The notes beneath the pieces were generated by a model. That model did not search any database. It saw nothing but the letters and a program-made list of their open reading frames with translations, and was not told the DNA's origin. A program made the position numbers and the translations under genes. From contig JAQJVL010000176.1 of NCBI GenBank assembly GCA_035578905.1, positions 901,501-965,500 of the forward strand: a stretch of DNA of 64,000 nucleotides, written 5' to 3'. The stretch's first letter is position 1. Each line of letters begins with the position of its first letter. This DNA is from Stictocephala bisonia (taxonomy: Eukaryota; Arthropoda; Insecta; Hemiptera; Membracidae). Below are positions 25,123 to 38,221 of the stretch, one piece after another.

Positions 25123-26257
25123 CAGAATGACTGCTAAAACAGATCCTCCGGGACCAGTAGTACAATCTGGAACATCAGCTTTGCATCAGCAGCTTGAGAG
25201 TACTAGTAAACAATTATATTTATTTTGTACAGAAAAGTAAAGTGTATCAGAAATCAATAGCAGCGCTAGTGTACAATTTTTAAAAAATGCGCGAATTTTT
25301 TAAACACATATTGTATGTAGTTTATCGAGTTGCAATGCACGAAACTAAATATTTTAACTTTGTTTTTGAAATTTGTTAATGATGGAGTATCAGATGAGGG
25401 AGACAAAGGTAGTTGGACATTTGCCATCATTACGTGAAAAATAACAATCACGACGTTTCGATTTGGTAAAACCCAAACCTTTTTCAAGTGCTAAAAACTA
25501 AATTACATCTACACAAACATGTTATAAAACTACGATCTTAAACTAATAACTTATCTACTTTAATAATTATCTACATTTTAACCTAGATCCTAGAATGGGG
25601 TACAACAAAATGAACTTCTACTTAATATAAAAAATATTAACAGGGTTAAATTAACATAACCAATTAGGTGCTGTCAAGGTCACGATATCAACGAAAAATG
25701 TCAAAACACAATTAAAATTAATATTCAAATCAGACTGAAATAATATTACATTAACTAATCATAAATATATGGTACCTGAAAAACACTATTAATTTAAAAA
25801 TAACATTCAACATGCACAAAAAATGATATATATGCCTTGGAAGGACTGAGACTACTATTACAATTACATTTTAACCTGAAAAGACAACAATTATTAGGAA
25901 TAAAACAATACAATAATCAAATATTACAAAAATGATGAAGTCTTACGACCCACAGTGACGAGGGCGTCTAGTTGTATTATATTATATTAAATATTTTAAG
26001 AAAGGAAAATTCGGATATAACATAATCTATACAAAAGAGTAACATTTTTAGTTATTTTGAAAGTCGGTGACTTTATTGTCTTTAGAATGCGTCAGCAAAT
26101 GCAAATGTTTACTATTATTGACTCAATTGAAATTCCAACCTATTAATTTTGATAATTACTCACAGCTGAACCTTCATTCAATGTTTCCAATAATAGAAGA
26201 TTGGGGTTCGTTTGACTAATTATTTTACAATGTGAAATATTAGTATTAAATTGGTTT
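25123..26257. other. AT-rich spacer, nothing recognised
   Basis: No gene or repeat was supported. The right end (about 26240) grades into the first, diverged unit of the 101-bp array. Confidence 0.45.
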
Positions 26258-29200
26258 GACGTTGTAATTAGTGATATAAACGTTCCACTATCCAGGAATC
26301 CAACTAGTAACATTCACATTACTAATTACTCTACAGCTGCTGAAGGTTGTCAACGTCGACGTTGTAATTAGTGATATTAACGTTCCACTATCCAGGGTTC
26401 CAAACTAGTAACATTCACATTACTAATTACTCTACAGCTGCTGAAGGTTGTCAACGTCGATGTTGTAATTAGTGATATAAACGTTCCACTATCCAGGGTT
26501 CCAAACTAGTAACATTCACATTACTAATTACTCTACAGCTGCTGAAGGTTGTCAACGTCGATGTTGTAATTAGTGATATAAACGTTCCACTATCCAGGGT
26601 TCCAAACAAGTAACAATCACATTACTAATTACTCTACAGCTGCTGAAGGTTGTCAACGTCGATGTTGTAATTAGTGATATAAACGTTCCACTATCCAGGG
26701 TTCCAAACTAGTAACATTCACATTACTAATTACTCTACTGCTGCTGAAGGTTGTCAACGTCGACGTTGTAATTAGTGATATTAACGTTCCACTATCCAGG
26801 GTTCCAAACTAGTAACATTCACATTACTAATTACTCTACTGCTGCTGAAGGTTGTCAACGTCGATGTTGTAATTAGTGATATAAACGTTCCACTATCTAG
26901 GGTTCCAAACTAGTAACATTCACATTACTAATTACTCTACTGCTGCTGAAGGTTGTCAACGTCGACGTTGTAATTAGTGATATTAACGTTCCACTATCTA
27001 GGGTTCCAAACTAGTAACATTCACATTACTAATTACTCTACTGCTGCTGAAGGTTGTCAACGTCGATGTTGTAATTAGTGATATAAACGTTCCACTATCC
27101 AGGGTTCCAAACTAGTAACATTCACATTACTAATTACTCTACTGCTGCTGAAGGTTGTCAACGTCGATGTTGTAATTAGTGATATAAACGTTCCACTATC
27201 CAGGGTTCCAAACTAGTAACATTCACATTACTAATTACTCTACAGCTGCTGAAGGTTGTCAACGTCGATGTTGTAATTAGTGATATTAACGTTCCACTAT
27301 CCAGGGTTCCAAACTAGTAACATTCACATTACTAATTACTCTACTGCTGCTGAAGGTTGTCAACGTCGATGTTGTAATTAGTGATATTAACGTTCCACTA
27401 TCCAGGGTTCCAAACTAGTAACATTCACATTACTAATTACTCTACAGCTGCTGAAGGTTGTCAACGTCGATGTTGTAATTAGTGATATAAACGTTCCACT
27501 ATCCAGGGTTCCAAACTAGTAACATTCACATTACTAATTACTCTACTGCTGCTGAAGGTTGTCAACGTCGATGTTGTAATTAGTGATATAAACGTTCCAC
27601 TATCCAGGGTTCCAAACTAGTAACATTCACATTACTAATTACTCTACAGCTGCTGAAGGTTGTCAATGTCGATGTTGTAATTAGTGATATTAACGTTCCA
27701 CTATCCAGGGTTCCAAACTAGTAACATTTACATTACTAATTACTCTACTGCTGCTGAAGGTTGTCAACGTCGATGTTGTAATTAGTGATATAAACGTTCC
27801 ACTATCCAGGGTTCCAAACTAGTAACATTCACATTACTAATTACTCTACAGCTGCTGAAGGTTGTCAACGTCGATGTTGTAATTAGTGATATTAACGTTC
27901 CACTATCCAGGGTTCCAAACTAGTAACATTCACATTACTAATTACTCTACTGCTGCTGAAGGTTGTCAACGTCGACGTTGTAATTAGTGATATTAACGTT
28001 CCACTATCCAGGGTTCCAAACTAGTAACATTCACATTACTAATTACTCTACTGCTGCTGAAGGTTGTCAACGTCGACGTTGTAATTAGTGATATTAACGT
28101 TCCACTATCCAGGGTTCCAAACTAGTAACATTCACATTACTAATTACTCTACTGCTGCTGAAGGTTGTCAACGTCGACGTTGTAATTAGTGATATTAACG
28201 TTCCACTATCCAGGGTTCCAAACTAGTAACATTCACATTACTAATTACTCTACTGCTGCTGAAGGTTGTCAACGTCGACGTTGTAATTAGTGATATTAAC
28301 GTTCCACTATCCAGGGTTCCAAACTAGTAACATTTACATTACTAATTACTCTACTGCTGCTGAAGGTTGTCAACGTCGATGTTGTAATTAGTGATATAAA
28401 CGTTCCACTATCCAGGGTTCCAAACTAGTAACATTCACATTACTAATTACTCTACAGCTGCTGAAGGTTGTCAACGTCGACGTTGTAATTAGTGATATTA
28501 ACGTTCCACTATCCAGGGTTCCAAACTAGTAACATTCACATTACTAATTACTCTACTGCTGCTGAAGGTTGTCAACGTCGATGTTGTAATTAGTGATATT
28601 AACGTTCCACTATCCAGGGTTCCAAACTAGTAACATTCACATTACTAATTACTCTACAGCTGCTGAAGGTTGTCAACGTCGACGTTGTAATTAGTGATAT
28701 TAACGTTCCACTATCCAGGGTTCCAAACTAGTAACAATCACATTACTAATTACTCTACTGCTGCTGAAGGTTGTCAACGTCGACGTTGTAATTAGTGATA
28801 TTAACGTTCCACTATCCAGGGTTCCAAACTAGTAACATTCACATTGCTAATTACTCTACTGCTGCTGAAGGTTGTCAACGTCGATGTTGTAATTAGTGAT
28901 ATAAACGTTCCACTATCCAGGGTTCCAAACTAGTAACATTCACATTACTAATTACTCTACAGCTGCTGAAGGTTGTCAACGTCGACGTTGTAATTAGTGA
29001 TATTAACGTTCCACTATCCAGGGTTCCAAACTAGTAACATTCACATTACTAATTACTCTACTGCTGCTGAAGGTTGTCAACGTCGATGTTGTAATTAGTG
29101 ATATTAACGTTCCACTATCCAGGGTTCCAAACTAGTAACATTCACATTACTAATTACTCTACAGCTGCTGAAGGTTGTCAACGTCGACGTTGTAATTAGT

Positions 29201-30807
29201 GATATTAACGTTCCACTATCCAGGGTTCCAAACTAGTAACATTCACATTACTAATTACTCTACAGCTGCTGAAGGTTGTCAACGTCGACGTTGTAATTAG
29301 TGATATTAACGTTCCACTATCCAGGCTTCCAAACTAGTAACATTCACATTACTAATTACTCTACTGCTGCTGAAGGTTGTCAACGTCGATGTTGTAATTA
29401 GTGATATTAACGTTCCACTATCCAGGGTTCCAAACTAGTAACATTCACATTACTAATTACTCTACTGCTGCTGAAGGTTGTCAACGTCGATGTTGTAATT
29501 AGTGATATTAACGTTCCACTATCCAGGGTTCCAAACTAGTAACATTCACATTACTAATTACTCTACAGCTGCTGAAGGTTGTCAACGTCGACGTTGTAAT
29601 TAGTGATATTAACGTTCCACTATCTAGGGTTCCAAACTAGTAACATTCACATTACTAATTACTCTACTGCTGCTGAAGGTTGTCAACGTCGATGTTGTAA
29701 TTAGTGATATTAACGTTCCACTATCCAGGGTTCCAAACTAGTAACATTCACATTACTAATTACTCTACTGCTGCTGAAGGTTGTCAACGTCGATGTTGTA
29801 ATTAGTGATATTAACGTTCCACTATCCAGGGTTCCTAACTAGTAACAATCACATTACTAATTACTCTACTGCTGCTGAAGGTTGTCAACGTCGACGTTGT
29901 AATTAGTGATATTAACGTTCCACTATCCAGGGTTCCAAACTAGTAACATTCACATTACTAATTACTCTACTGCTGCTGAAGGTTGTCATCGTCGATGTTG
30001 TAATTAGTGATATAAACGTTCCACTATCCAGGGTTCCAAACTAGTAACATTCACATTACTAATTACTCTACAGCTGCTGAAGGTTGTCAACGTCGACGTT
30101 GTAATTAGTGATATTAACGTTCCACTATCCAGGGTTCCAAACTAGTAACATTCACATTACTAATTACTCTACAGCTGCTGAAGGTTGTCAACGTCGACGT
30201 TGTAATTAGTGATATTAACGTTCCACTATCCAGGGTTCCAAACTAGTAACATTCACATTACTAATTACTCTACAGCTGCTGAAGGTTGTCAACGTCGACG
30301 TTGTAATTAGTGATATAAACGTTCCACTATCCAGGGTTCCAAACTAGTAACATTCACATTACTAATTACTCTACTGCTGCTGAAGGTTGTCAACGTCGAT
30401 GTTGTAATTAGTGATATTAACGTTCCACTATCCAGGGTTCCAAACTAGTAACATTCACATTACTAATTACTCTACTGCTGCTGAAGGTTGTCAACGTTGA
30501 CGTTGTAATTAGTGATATAAACGTTCCACTATCGAAGGTTCCAAACTAGTAACATTGACATTACTAATTACTCTACTGCTGCTGAAGGTTGTCAACGTCG
30601 ATGTTGTAATTAGTGATATTAACGTTCCACTATCCAGGGTTCCAAACTAGTAACATTCACATTACTAATTACTCTACTGCTGCTGAAGGTTGTCAACGTC
30701 GATGTTGTAATTAGTGATATAAACGTTCCACTATCCAGGGTTCCAAACTAGTAACATTCACATTACTAATTACTCTACAGCTGCTGAAGGTTGTCAACGT
30801 CGATGTT
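26258..30807. repeat. 101-bp tandem array (satellite-like), about 45 copies
   Basis: The unit contains gttgtaattagtgatattaa, ccactatccagggttccaaa, ctagtaacattcacattact and gctgctgaaggttgtcaac. Within each unit, gtaattagtgatattaacgtt is the imperfect reverse complement of the downstream aacattcacattactaattac (17 of 21 positions), so each unit can fold back. Where units join, caacgtcgacgttg is a perfect 14-bp palindrome, broken in many copies by a C-to-T change (gtcgatg). A/T alternation at ctac[a/t]gctgctg marks subfamilies. It is the longest array in the window. Confidence 0.97.
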
Positions 30808-31851
30808 GATGTTAATGGTGAATTTGTATGCACCTAACATATTTTCTGTTGCCGCATCAAAGAGTTTCTCTAAACAGATTTACCAGCAGGAACGTGCTGC
30901 TCCGCCGTTATTGCACAGAGAACAGCTGACAAGTGGGAAATTTGATAACGCCGCGCATTGACAGAATGATGAATGCTGTTTGTAAGAAGCGGCGAGACCA
31001 CAAGCTTTTATCACGAATGAGTGTGTTGTGCTAAAGTTGGTTCTGAGAATTGTCGTGACAAACAATCATATGATGGAATTGCATATCGGACATGATTAGT
31101 CTACCATACTCTTTTGCATCATTATTACAATACTTATTGTACAAGTAAACGTCTTGTCATGGTAATTCAGTAGTTACACATGATGTATATCAACGAATGT
31201 TTAAGTGGCTTATCTTTGTGTGATTCAGAGTTCAGTGGTACATATCTCCGGTATATTTACCTCGAAGACGACACTGGATTCTTGCACAAGTAGTCACAAC
31301 CTAAAAAAATGGTCGTAGGGGCTCTTTCTCAATAATTTATATTTCTTAATTCTGACATATCTTACTTAAATACGAGTATATTATTTGGAAATGTCCTCGT
31401 TTATTTGAATACTCTATTTAATTAGGCCTAGCGGTCAAAAAGTTCATAAAATGTTTGTTTTGAACATTTTTGATACCATAACATTTTTTTACTATGACAG
31501 AAGTAAGGCTTTCTTCATATCAATATTGTAAACCTTATCAATAACGTTCAATATTCGATTGAGATTGAAAGGATTGTTTTTTGGTGCGTCCCTTGCGGCT
31601 GAGAGCTGTAATCCATGTATAACAAATACACTTATTCATATAAACAGTTAATTATCATGTAAACTGTATTAGCTAATCAATGAATTAATATTCTCAACAG
31701 TATGGGCTGAGTATGAAATAATAATAATTTTAATACAGAAACTTATCTTGTATACATAGTATCAATTCATTAATACAACTTTAAGATTGTTATTTGTAGG
31801 CATTAGATCCAATCGTGATATGAATAAACTCCTGTCGTGATAAAAACTCCT

Positions 31852-31948
31852 GTCTTCAGGTGTAACTACCTTGGTCTACATTTACAACTAATTGTAATAC
31901 TAAGATAGTAGTAAATATGGGCTAAGGTAGTTAGTAGCACCTGAAGAC
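31852..31948. repeat. 97-bp foldback
   Basis: The left arm gtcttcaggtg...taactaccttgg (31852-31874) pairs with ctaaggtagtta...cacctgaagac (31922-31948). The right arm continues into gacgacacttttttgttgaa and then acgttatgtttg, a phrase that also echoes near 33838 (gacgtttcgtg ... catcttcatg) in inverse sense. It looks like the end of a dispersed element of unknown type. Confidence 0.6.
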
Positions 31949-32107
31949 GACGACACTTTTTTGTTGAAACGTTATGTTTGTTCCATGAAACATTTGTCGG
32001 CTATATGCCAGACACTACCGAATGGTGTTTAACTAACAAACGAAATCCACAAAGAATAGAAGCATTGGAAATCTCCAATAATTTTCAACCAATCAATCTT
32101 AACATCA

Positions 32108-32165
32108 TGGGCTAAGTGGCCGAGTGAGATCCACTTCCTAGGGGCCGTGGTTGAAAATGTACACT
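32108..32165 (+). repeat. Possible tRNA-derived SINE remnant
   Basis: TGGCCGAGTG (32117-32126) matches a Pol III A box as in serine/leucine tRNAs. GGTTGAAAAT (32149-32158), 22 bases later, is a degraded B box (GGTTCGAAT-type). There is no intact cloverleaf, so this is not a functional tRNA gene. Confidence 0.35.
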
Positions 32166-32499
32166 CTAGTATCCCATGTTGAACGTGAAGCGATTGGGTT
32201 GTTAGATTGATATTCCAGTATATTCATATGTATTATTCGCAATCCCAGCTCGGCTAACACAGTTTCGATGACACTCATTTTTAAGTTATCGATTTGGGTT
32301 ACTCGATAATAAATACTACGAAAACATGAAAAAATACGAAAACATTCTTTTTAATAAATAATAAAAATATGCATTCCTAGAAAAATGTGTGTTATATATA
32401 ATCTGAATGTTATGTTTTATAAATATTTGTGGGCCTGGGTAGTTACAATTAAGACCAAACCTGTTAATAAATAATATAACCGTAAACAGTCAGCATTTT

Positions 32500-33250
32500 A
32501 AAGTACGGAGGGTCCCACAATCTTCATGAATGTAAAGTACGGAAGGACCCACAATCTTCATGAATGTAAAGTACGGAGGGACCCACAATCTTCATGAATG
32601 TAAAGTACGGAGGGACCCACAATCTTCATGAATGTAAAGTACGGAGGGACCCACAATCTTCATGAATGTAAAGTACGGAGGGACCCACAATCTTCATGAA
32701 TGTAAAGTACGGAGGGACCCACAATCTTCATGAATGTAAAGTACGGAGGGACCCACAATCTTCATGAATGTAAAGTACGGAGGGACCCACAATCTTCATG
32801 AATGTAAAGTACGGAGGGACCCACAATCTTCATGAATGTAAAGTACGGAGGGACCCACAATCTTCATGAATGTAAAGTTCGGAGGGACCCACAATCTTCA
32901 TGAATGTAAAGTACGGAGGGACCCACAATCTTCATGAATGTAAAGTTCGGAGGGACCCACAATCTTCATGAATGTAAAGTACGGAGGGACCCACAATCTT
33001 CATGAATGTAAAGTACGGAGGGACCCACAATCTTCATGAATGTAAAGTACGGAGGGACCCACAATCTTCATGAATGTAAAGTACGGAGGGACCCACAATC
33101 TTCATGAATGTAAAGTACGGAGGGACCCACAATCTTCATGAATGTAAAGTACGGAGGGACCCACAATCTTCACGAATGTAAAGTACGGAGGGACCCACAA
33201 TCTTCATGAATGTAAAGTACGGAGGGACCCACAATCTTCACGAATGTAAA
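32500..33250. repeat. 34-bp tandem array, 22 copies
   Basis: The unit contains aaagtacggagggacccaca and atcttcatgaatgt. Copies are almost identical; a few carry gttcgg or cttcacg. Such low divergence suggests recent expansion or homogenisation. Confidence 0.97.
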
Positions 33251-34994
33251 TTGATATTTAATTAGAATTGAATTCATATTCAATTTCACTGAAAAACAAT
33301 CACGCGGATGCTTCAGAACACCGGAAGTGACTACTCGTTACAAGAAAGTACAAAGTTGGCATAAAGCGAGCAATACGTAATTGCCAGTGGGCAGGAATAC
33401 GGTGGGTGGCGAAAACCTTACTGGAACATGTTTACATAAATACTATTTGCAGTGTATGACCAAAACAGAGCATGACGATAAATTTGTGAGTAATACATAT
33501 TAGTAATATGACTAAGGAAGTATTAGGAGCTCTAAAATATGAAACCAATTGGTTCAGTTCTAAAAGTTTTATTTTTAGGTTTGAGTAAGAAGAAGCAATA
33601 TCGTAACGAAACATGGGAGGCTTTTGTTTCAAAAATCTAATAAAATAATGTTAAATTTTGTATATTGCTTTAGAAAATAAAAAAAAATAAAATAAAAAAC
33701 ACAAAATAATAATAATAATTCTAACTTGCTCATAGGTAATAAGATAATTTGTGTATTTGTGAAATAAGTTTTTAATTTTTTAGTAGTTCATTTTCAAAAT
33801 CAGCTGTGTCACTCGCTATACTATCTATTATTTATCTGACGTTTCGTGTTTATTTCAGGACTCATCTTCATGTGATTGCACAGAGATTAAATAAAGAGAT
33901 ATCACAATATCTAATCGTGCACTAAACGTGTTTCGAGTAGTAGTTATTTATCCAGTTTACCATCCGATGACAGGTCCAGAACCTTGTCAGTATCTCTCTT
34001 CTATTCCTCCCAAATCCTCAAAGATAAACGTAGTTATTATTACTACAGATTTATAAAGATTATTTGTAATGTCTATATAACAGCCACTGAGGAGTTCGCT
34101 GTGGCCATAAGAAAACAATGGCCAGTTAGTGATTTTCTCTGTGGTGGATGTCACTTTACTTCACTTCCCATAATATCTAGTCTGCCTTGAGACGCTATTT
34201 GAAATGCCGTTAAACCTTCTATTGTACCAACACAGGTAAAGAATCACTGTCGACAGTTCAAGGTTCCACACTACAATACTGCCTTAATTAACCTGGCCTA
34301 TACAACCTAAATTAAATATTTGTCCACAAATATCTAAATGTTATGCAGTTACCATATTTATAGGAGCTTTTAAATCTTTAGTTGAGTGATATTAAAACCT
34401 TTAACTAATCTTTACATGAATAAACTCAGGTATTTATAAATATAAGCTCTGCCTGGACATCTTAGAATAGTAAACATTCTGCCTTCGTTTTGACATTTGT
34501 ACACTAGAGAATACGAGGCGAGTGTTACCTTAATATGACTGTCGGTTACGCTCGCAGACATGTTTTTGTTTCCATTAAAGAAAGAAAAATATAGTTTTCG
34601 ATTTAAATTAATTCTTTAATCTATACGTGCGTGAGAGGTTCTTAACGCTACATCAAACTGCTATTTTTGGAAAGTAAATTTTACTGCTAAAAATTTGCCA
34701 TGGTGTGATTTGTATTAACTTAATCTGAAACTAAATGGTATTATTTTATATACGCTCATCTTCACTCATCACACTCATTCGAGATCCATATTCATCCATA
34801 TCTTGACGATCGGCGTCTTAAAAATAATAATAAATAAAATAATAAAAATGAAAACAAAATTGTTACTTTGCAAAGCACGTATTTTCAGCATTTTTAGTCC
34901 ATAATATGATATTTTATTTTGTGAGTTACCAGAAATTCTTATAGTTTTCTGAGTAACTCTATAGGAATCTGATACATATATAGTGTTATAGACA
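33251..34994. other. AT-rich stretch, no gene recognised
   Basis: GC-richer patches at 33300-33420 and 34080-34200 carry short open frames (for example 33984-34190 plus) without recognisable motifs or splice sites. Confidence 0.4.
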
Positions 34995-35265
34995 CGCCCA
35001 TTCATCCCTACACGTACAGTGGTGTTGACCCACCCGCCCACATATAACACGTACAGTGCTGTTCACTCACTCATTTACCCATACACGTACAGTGGTATTG
35101 ATCCACCCACCCACCCATACACGTAATAATACTACTGTATGTGTATGGGTACTGTCTGTGTTGTATACGCCTTGTATGGACCCACCCCCTTGTATCAGTA
35201 TGGAAGGATGGGTCAATACCACTGTACGTGTATGGGCGGGTGGGTCAATCAATACTACCATGATA
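34995..35265. repeat. Dispersed GT/CA-rich minisatellite cluster with an orientation switch
   Basis: Copies of the motif cactgtacgtgtatggg/gtgggtcaata occur in minus orientation at 34995-35125 (cacgtacagtggtgttgacc, ccacccgccc) and in plus orientation at about 35130-35250 (gtatgggcgggtgggtcaat). The same family forms the 36-bp array at 51838-52275. Confidence 0.8.
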
Positions 35266-35297
35266 CAGTACAGCTTAGTGTCAATAATAAAATGGTT

Positions 35298-35746
35298 GAA
35301 CTGTACGTGTAAGAGTAGGTGGGTGATTAAGAAGCACTGTACTTGTGCATGTGGATTGGTGGGATACACAGAATTACCAAAAATGGTAGAACTGTACGTG
35401 TAAGAGTAGGTGGTGATTAAGAAGCACTGTACTTGTGCATGTGGATTGGTGGGATACACAGAATTACCAAAAATGGTAGAACTGTACGTGTAAGAGTAGG
35501 TGGTGATTAAGAAGCACTGTACTTGTGCATGTGGATTGGTGGGATACACAGAATTACCAAAAATGGTAGAACTGTACGTGTAAGAGTAGGTGGTGATTAA
35601 GAAGCACTGTACTTGTGCATGTGGATTGGTGGGATACACAGAATTACCAAAAATGGTAGAACTGTACGTGTAAGAGTAGGTGGTGATTAAGAAGCACTGT
35701 ACTTGTGCATGTGGATTGGTGGGATACACAGAATTACCAAAAATGT
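35298..35746. repeat. 90-bp tandem array, 5 copies
   Basis: Each unit holds two degraded copies of the motif seen just to its left: ctgtacgtgtaagagtagg and cactgtacttgtgcatgtgg. Then follow gattggtgggatacacag and aattaccaaaaatggtag. It thus appears to be a composite secondary expansion. The first unit is 91 bp. The 231-codon minus frame is a repeat artefact. Confidence 0.93.
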
Positions 35747-36431
35747 TAAACACTTTATCCAAACTTTCTGTTTCTAATCATGTTAGTTTTGAAATGACTA
35801 ATAACTAATTACTCGTAGGAAGGATTGAAGTAGTATTATATTAGTAAAAGAATGTGAATTATTTGAAAAATGAATGAATAAAAAAATTAAATTATTTGAT
35901 TGTAAAGTTAAACACATTATGAAACAGATCAGTTTTCCAGATTTCTACAAAATACGGAACTACGACAATAATTAATTTTGGTTAATGCTACAAAGAGGAA
36001 GAATTTCAAGTCATCAGACTTTACTGTTCATTGCAGTACAACTAATATATTTAAAATTGATTTAGATGTAAAAATAAGAGTATTTAAAAATACTAACGAA
36101 TTTTATTTTATTAACCCGTCAAATAAAGCGTTATGTTGCGAAAATCAGTAACATATACAATGTAGGTTCCTCCTTTGGGGCCTCTGTAATTACTTGTTTA
36201 TGGTTTATGTTTATGGTTCTGAGAGGTTTCTTAAACTGCGCACTTAATACTGAAGTAGTTACACTAGCAAAAACAGCTCAACTTAAAATTTGAAACAGTT
36301 CCAGCGTTGCATTGAAGACTAGGCAGTTGGGATAGCACTGAGTTCCATACTGAACTGTGGTGGGGGTAGAGCAACGAGCCGGCTCACACCCACAGAACGG
36401 AGTGCGCGATCCAGTTTGAGTAGTATACATC

Positions 36432-36475
36432 GATGGTATGGACGGGTGGGTGGGCCAATACCACTGTAAGTATCC
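36432..36475 (+). repeat. Solo copy of the dispersed GT-rich minisatellite
   Basis: ggtatggacgggtgggtggg followed by ccaataccactgtaag is one diverged unit of the 36-bp family. Confidence 0.75.
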
Positions 36476-37501
36476 AAGAGTGCAAATCAGTCAATATCAT
36501 TAAAGTAAGCCTCAAAAAGAAGAACATGCAAAATGGTTTTTAAAAGTGTTTTTATAATCAATAAATTCGTCAAATAATAAATTGGGCATATTAAAAAACA
36601 CATTTTTAACTTCGTGAATAAATGCATATAGTAAAAAAAAGTACTGCTTGGTTCATTCAAAACTTAAAAATTATTAGTCCCTTGTTGGAAAATAAATTAA
36701 AGTTTATTTAATGTAAAATATTGTTTTAAAAAATACAAATATTGAAGTTGATTATAATAATATTATTAAGATAGAAACACAAAGAACAATGAGAAGATAA
36801 AAAACAAATAGTGCCCGGATAGAACTCAAGAAATGAACAACTATTTTGGAAGTCACAACAACAAAACCCTCTTAGACGCCTTGAAAACTGTTTAGGACCA
36901 AACTCGACACTGATCTGTTATATAAAAGACGACATTGAAAATATGTCAGTAAAAAAATATGGTATAATGAATAAATGGCCAGTGTGAAACTCGTATAACC
37001 ATAAGGAGCAATGTAGGTATATAATTATTAAAAAAAAGGATAATATAAATCGTATATGATAGATTTGATCCATCTTTCCTCGTAAAAAAGTGTCAGTTTT
37101 TACTGTTTTTCACGACTATTTTTGAGGTTTTTCAATTTTAATTATTTATTTACCATATTTTTACAACATACAGTCCAACAAGCTAACATGGCGTGTCGTT
37201 GGGTGCCGATAATATTTACACACAAATTTTACAATATAAGAATAAAAAAAATTTGTATATTAAAAAAGGAAAAAACGAATTGTTAAAAAAAATAAAACCA
37301 AATAGCGCTCTGTGGCAGTGGCTTACAATAACTAATACAATTATAAAAACTAAGTGGTAAAAACAAAACCATACTTGAAACAAAATAATAAAAAAAAACA
37401 ATGCAAATAATAAACATTATTTGACAATTTAAGTAAAGGAAGTTTTATAACGAACAACATGTAATAAATACAGTACCCACAAATATACATAGACTTATAT
37501 G

Positions 37502-37503
<2 letters not shown>

Positions 37504-37575
<72 letters not shown>
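37504..37575. repeat. (AT)n microsatellite
   Basis: About 72 bp of uninterrupted AT dinucleotides. Confidence 0.97.
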
Positions 37576-37582
<7 letters not shown>

Positions 37583-37741
37583 GTACATACACATGAAAAT
37601 ACACATACACTCACACAATATATAAAAAAACATTTCATTAAATATAACACTTCGAAAAAAAATTTAAACAATTTTCTTATATGAGATATAAAAGAAAAAA
37701 AACTTCAAAGACCTTCTTATTATAACTGACGCTGTATTTTG

Positions 37742-37800
37742 AGTAGTATTGACCCACCCGCCCACCTCCATACGTACAGTGGTGTTACGTACAGTAGTAT
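37742..37800 (-). repeat. Solo inverted copy of the dispersed GT-rich minisatellite
   Basis: gacccacccgcccacctcca followed by tacgtacagtggtgtt is the reverse complement of the 36-bp family unit. Confidence 0.75.
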
Positions 37801-38221
37801 ACGTATCAAATGTATTACCAGAATAAAGCACAGGCAGTTTCGGCGAAGTCCCCACTTTAGAAAAAGTAAGATAGGCTATTTGCCATTTAAAAAATAGTAA
37901 AGCAGTCGCAGACGATAGTATAAAATATTTTCAAATATGATGATAAATTTATAATAATAAAATTACTTGAAGTAATTATAGATATTTGGGAGCAAGAAAC
38001 AGTCATCAAGATTTTAAAGGTGCCATTTTTTACAGTATTTAAAAAGGTAAAGGAATTAAATCAGGCGGTAATAACTTTAGAGGAATATCTTTGCTGTGTA
38101 ATGCAAGTAAAATATTAACTAAAATTGTGCTAAAAATTAACTAAAATAACTTAATGATTACTAAATCATTAAGACCATTAATTCTAGAAACATTTTTCCA
38201 GAAACATAATATACTTTTTAA

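Larger units (their letters stand above)
30808..32499. other. AT-rich stretch with small foldback and SINE-like traces
   Basis: Apart from the separately listed foldback and tRNA-like segment, no gene is visible. A GC-richer patch at 30890-31010 has no recognisable coding match. TAGGCCTA occurs at 31423-31430. Confidence 0.4.
35747..37974. other. AT-rich stretch, no gene recognised
   Basis: It includes two isolated copies of the GT-rich minisatellite motif and an (AT)n tract. I see no exon. Confidence 0.4.

Noticed and set aside
26258..30807. CRISPR-like array
   Set aside because: There are no unique spacers between repeats, the units are contiguous, and the context is eukaryotic.
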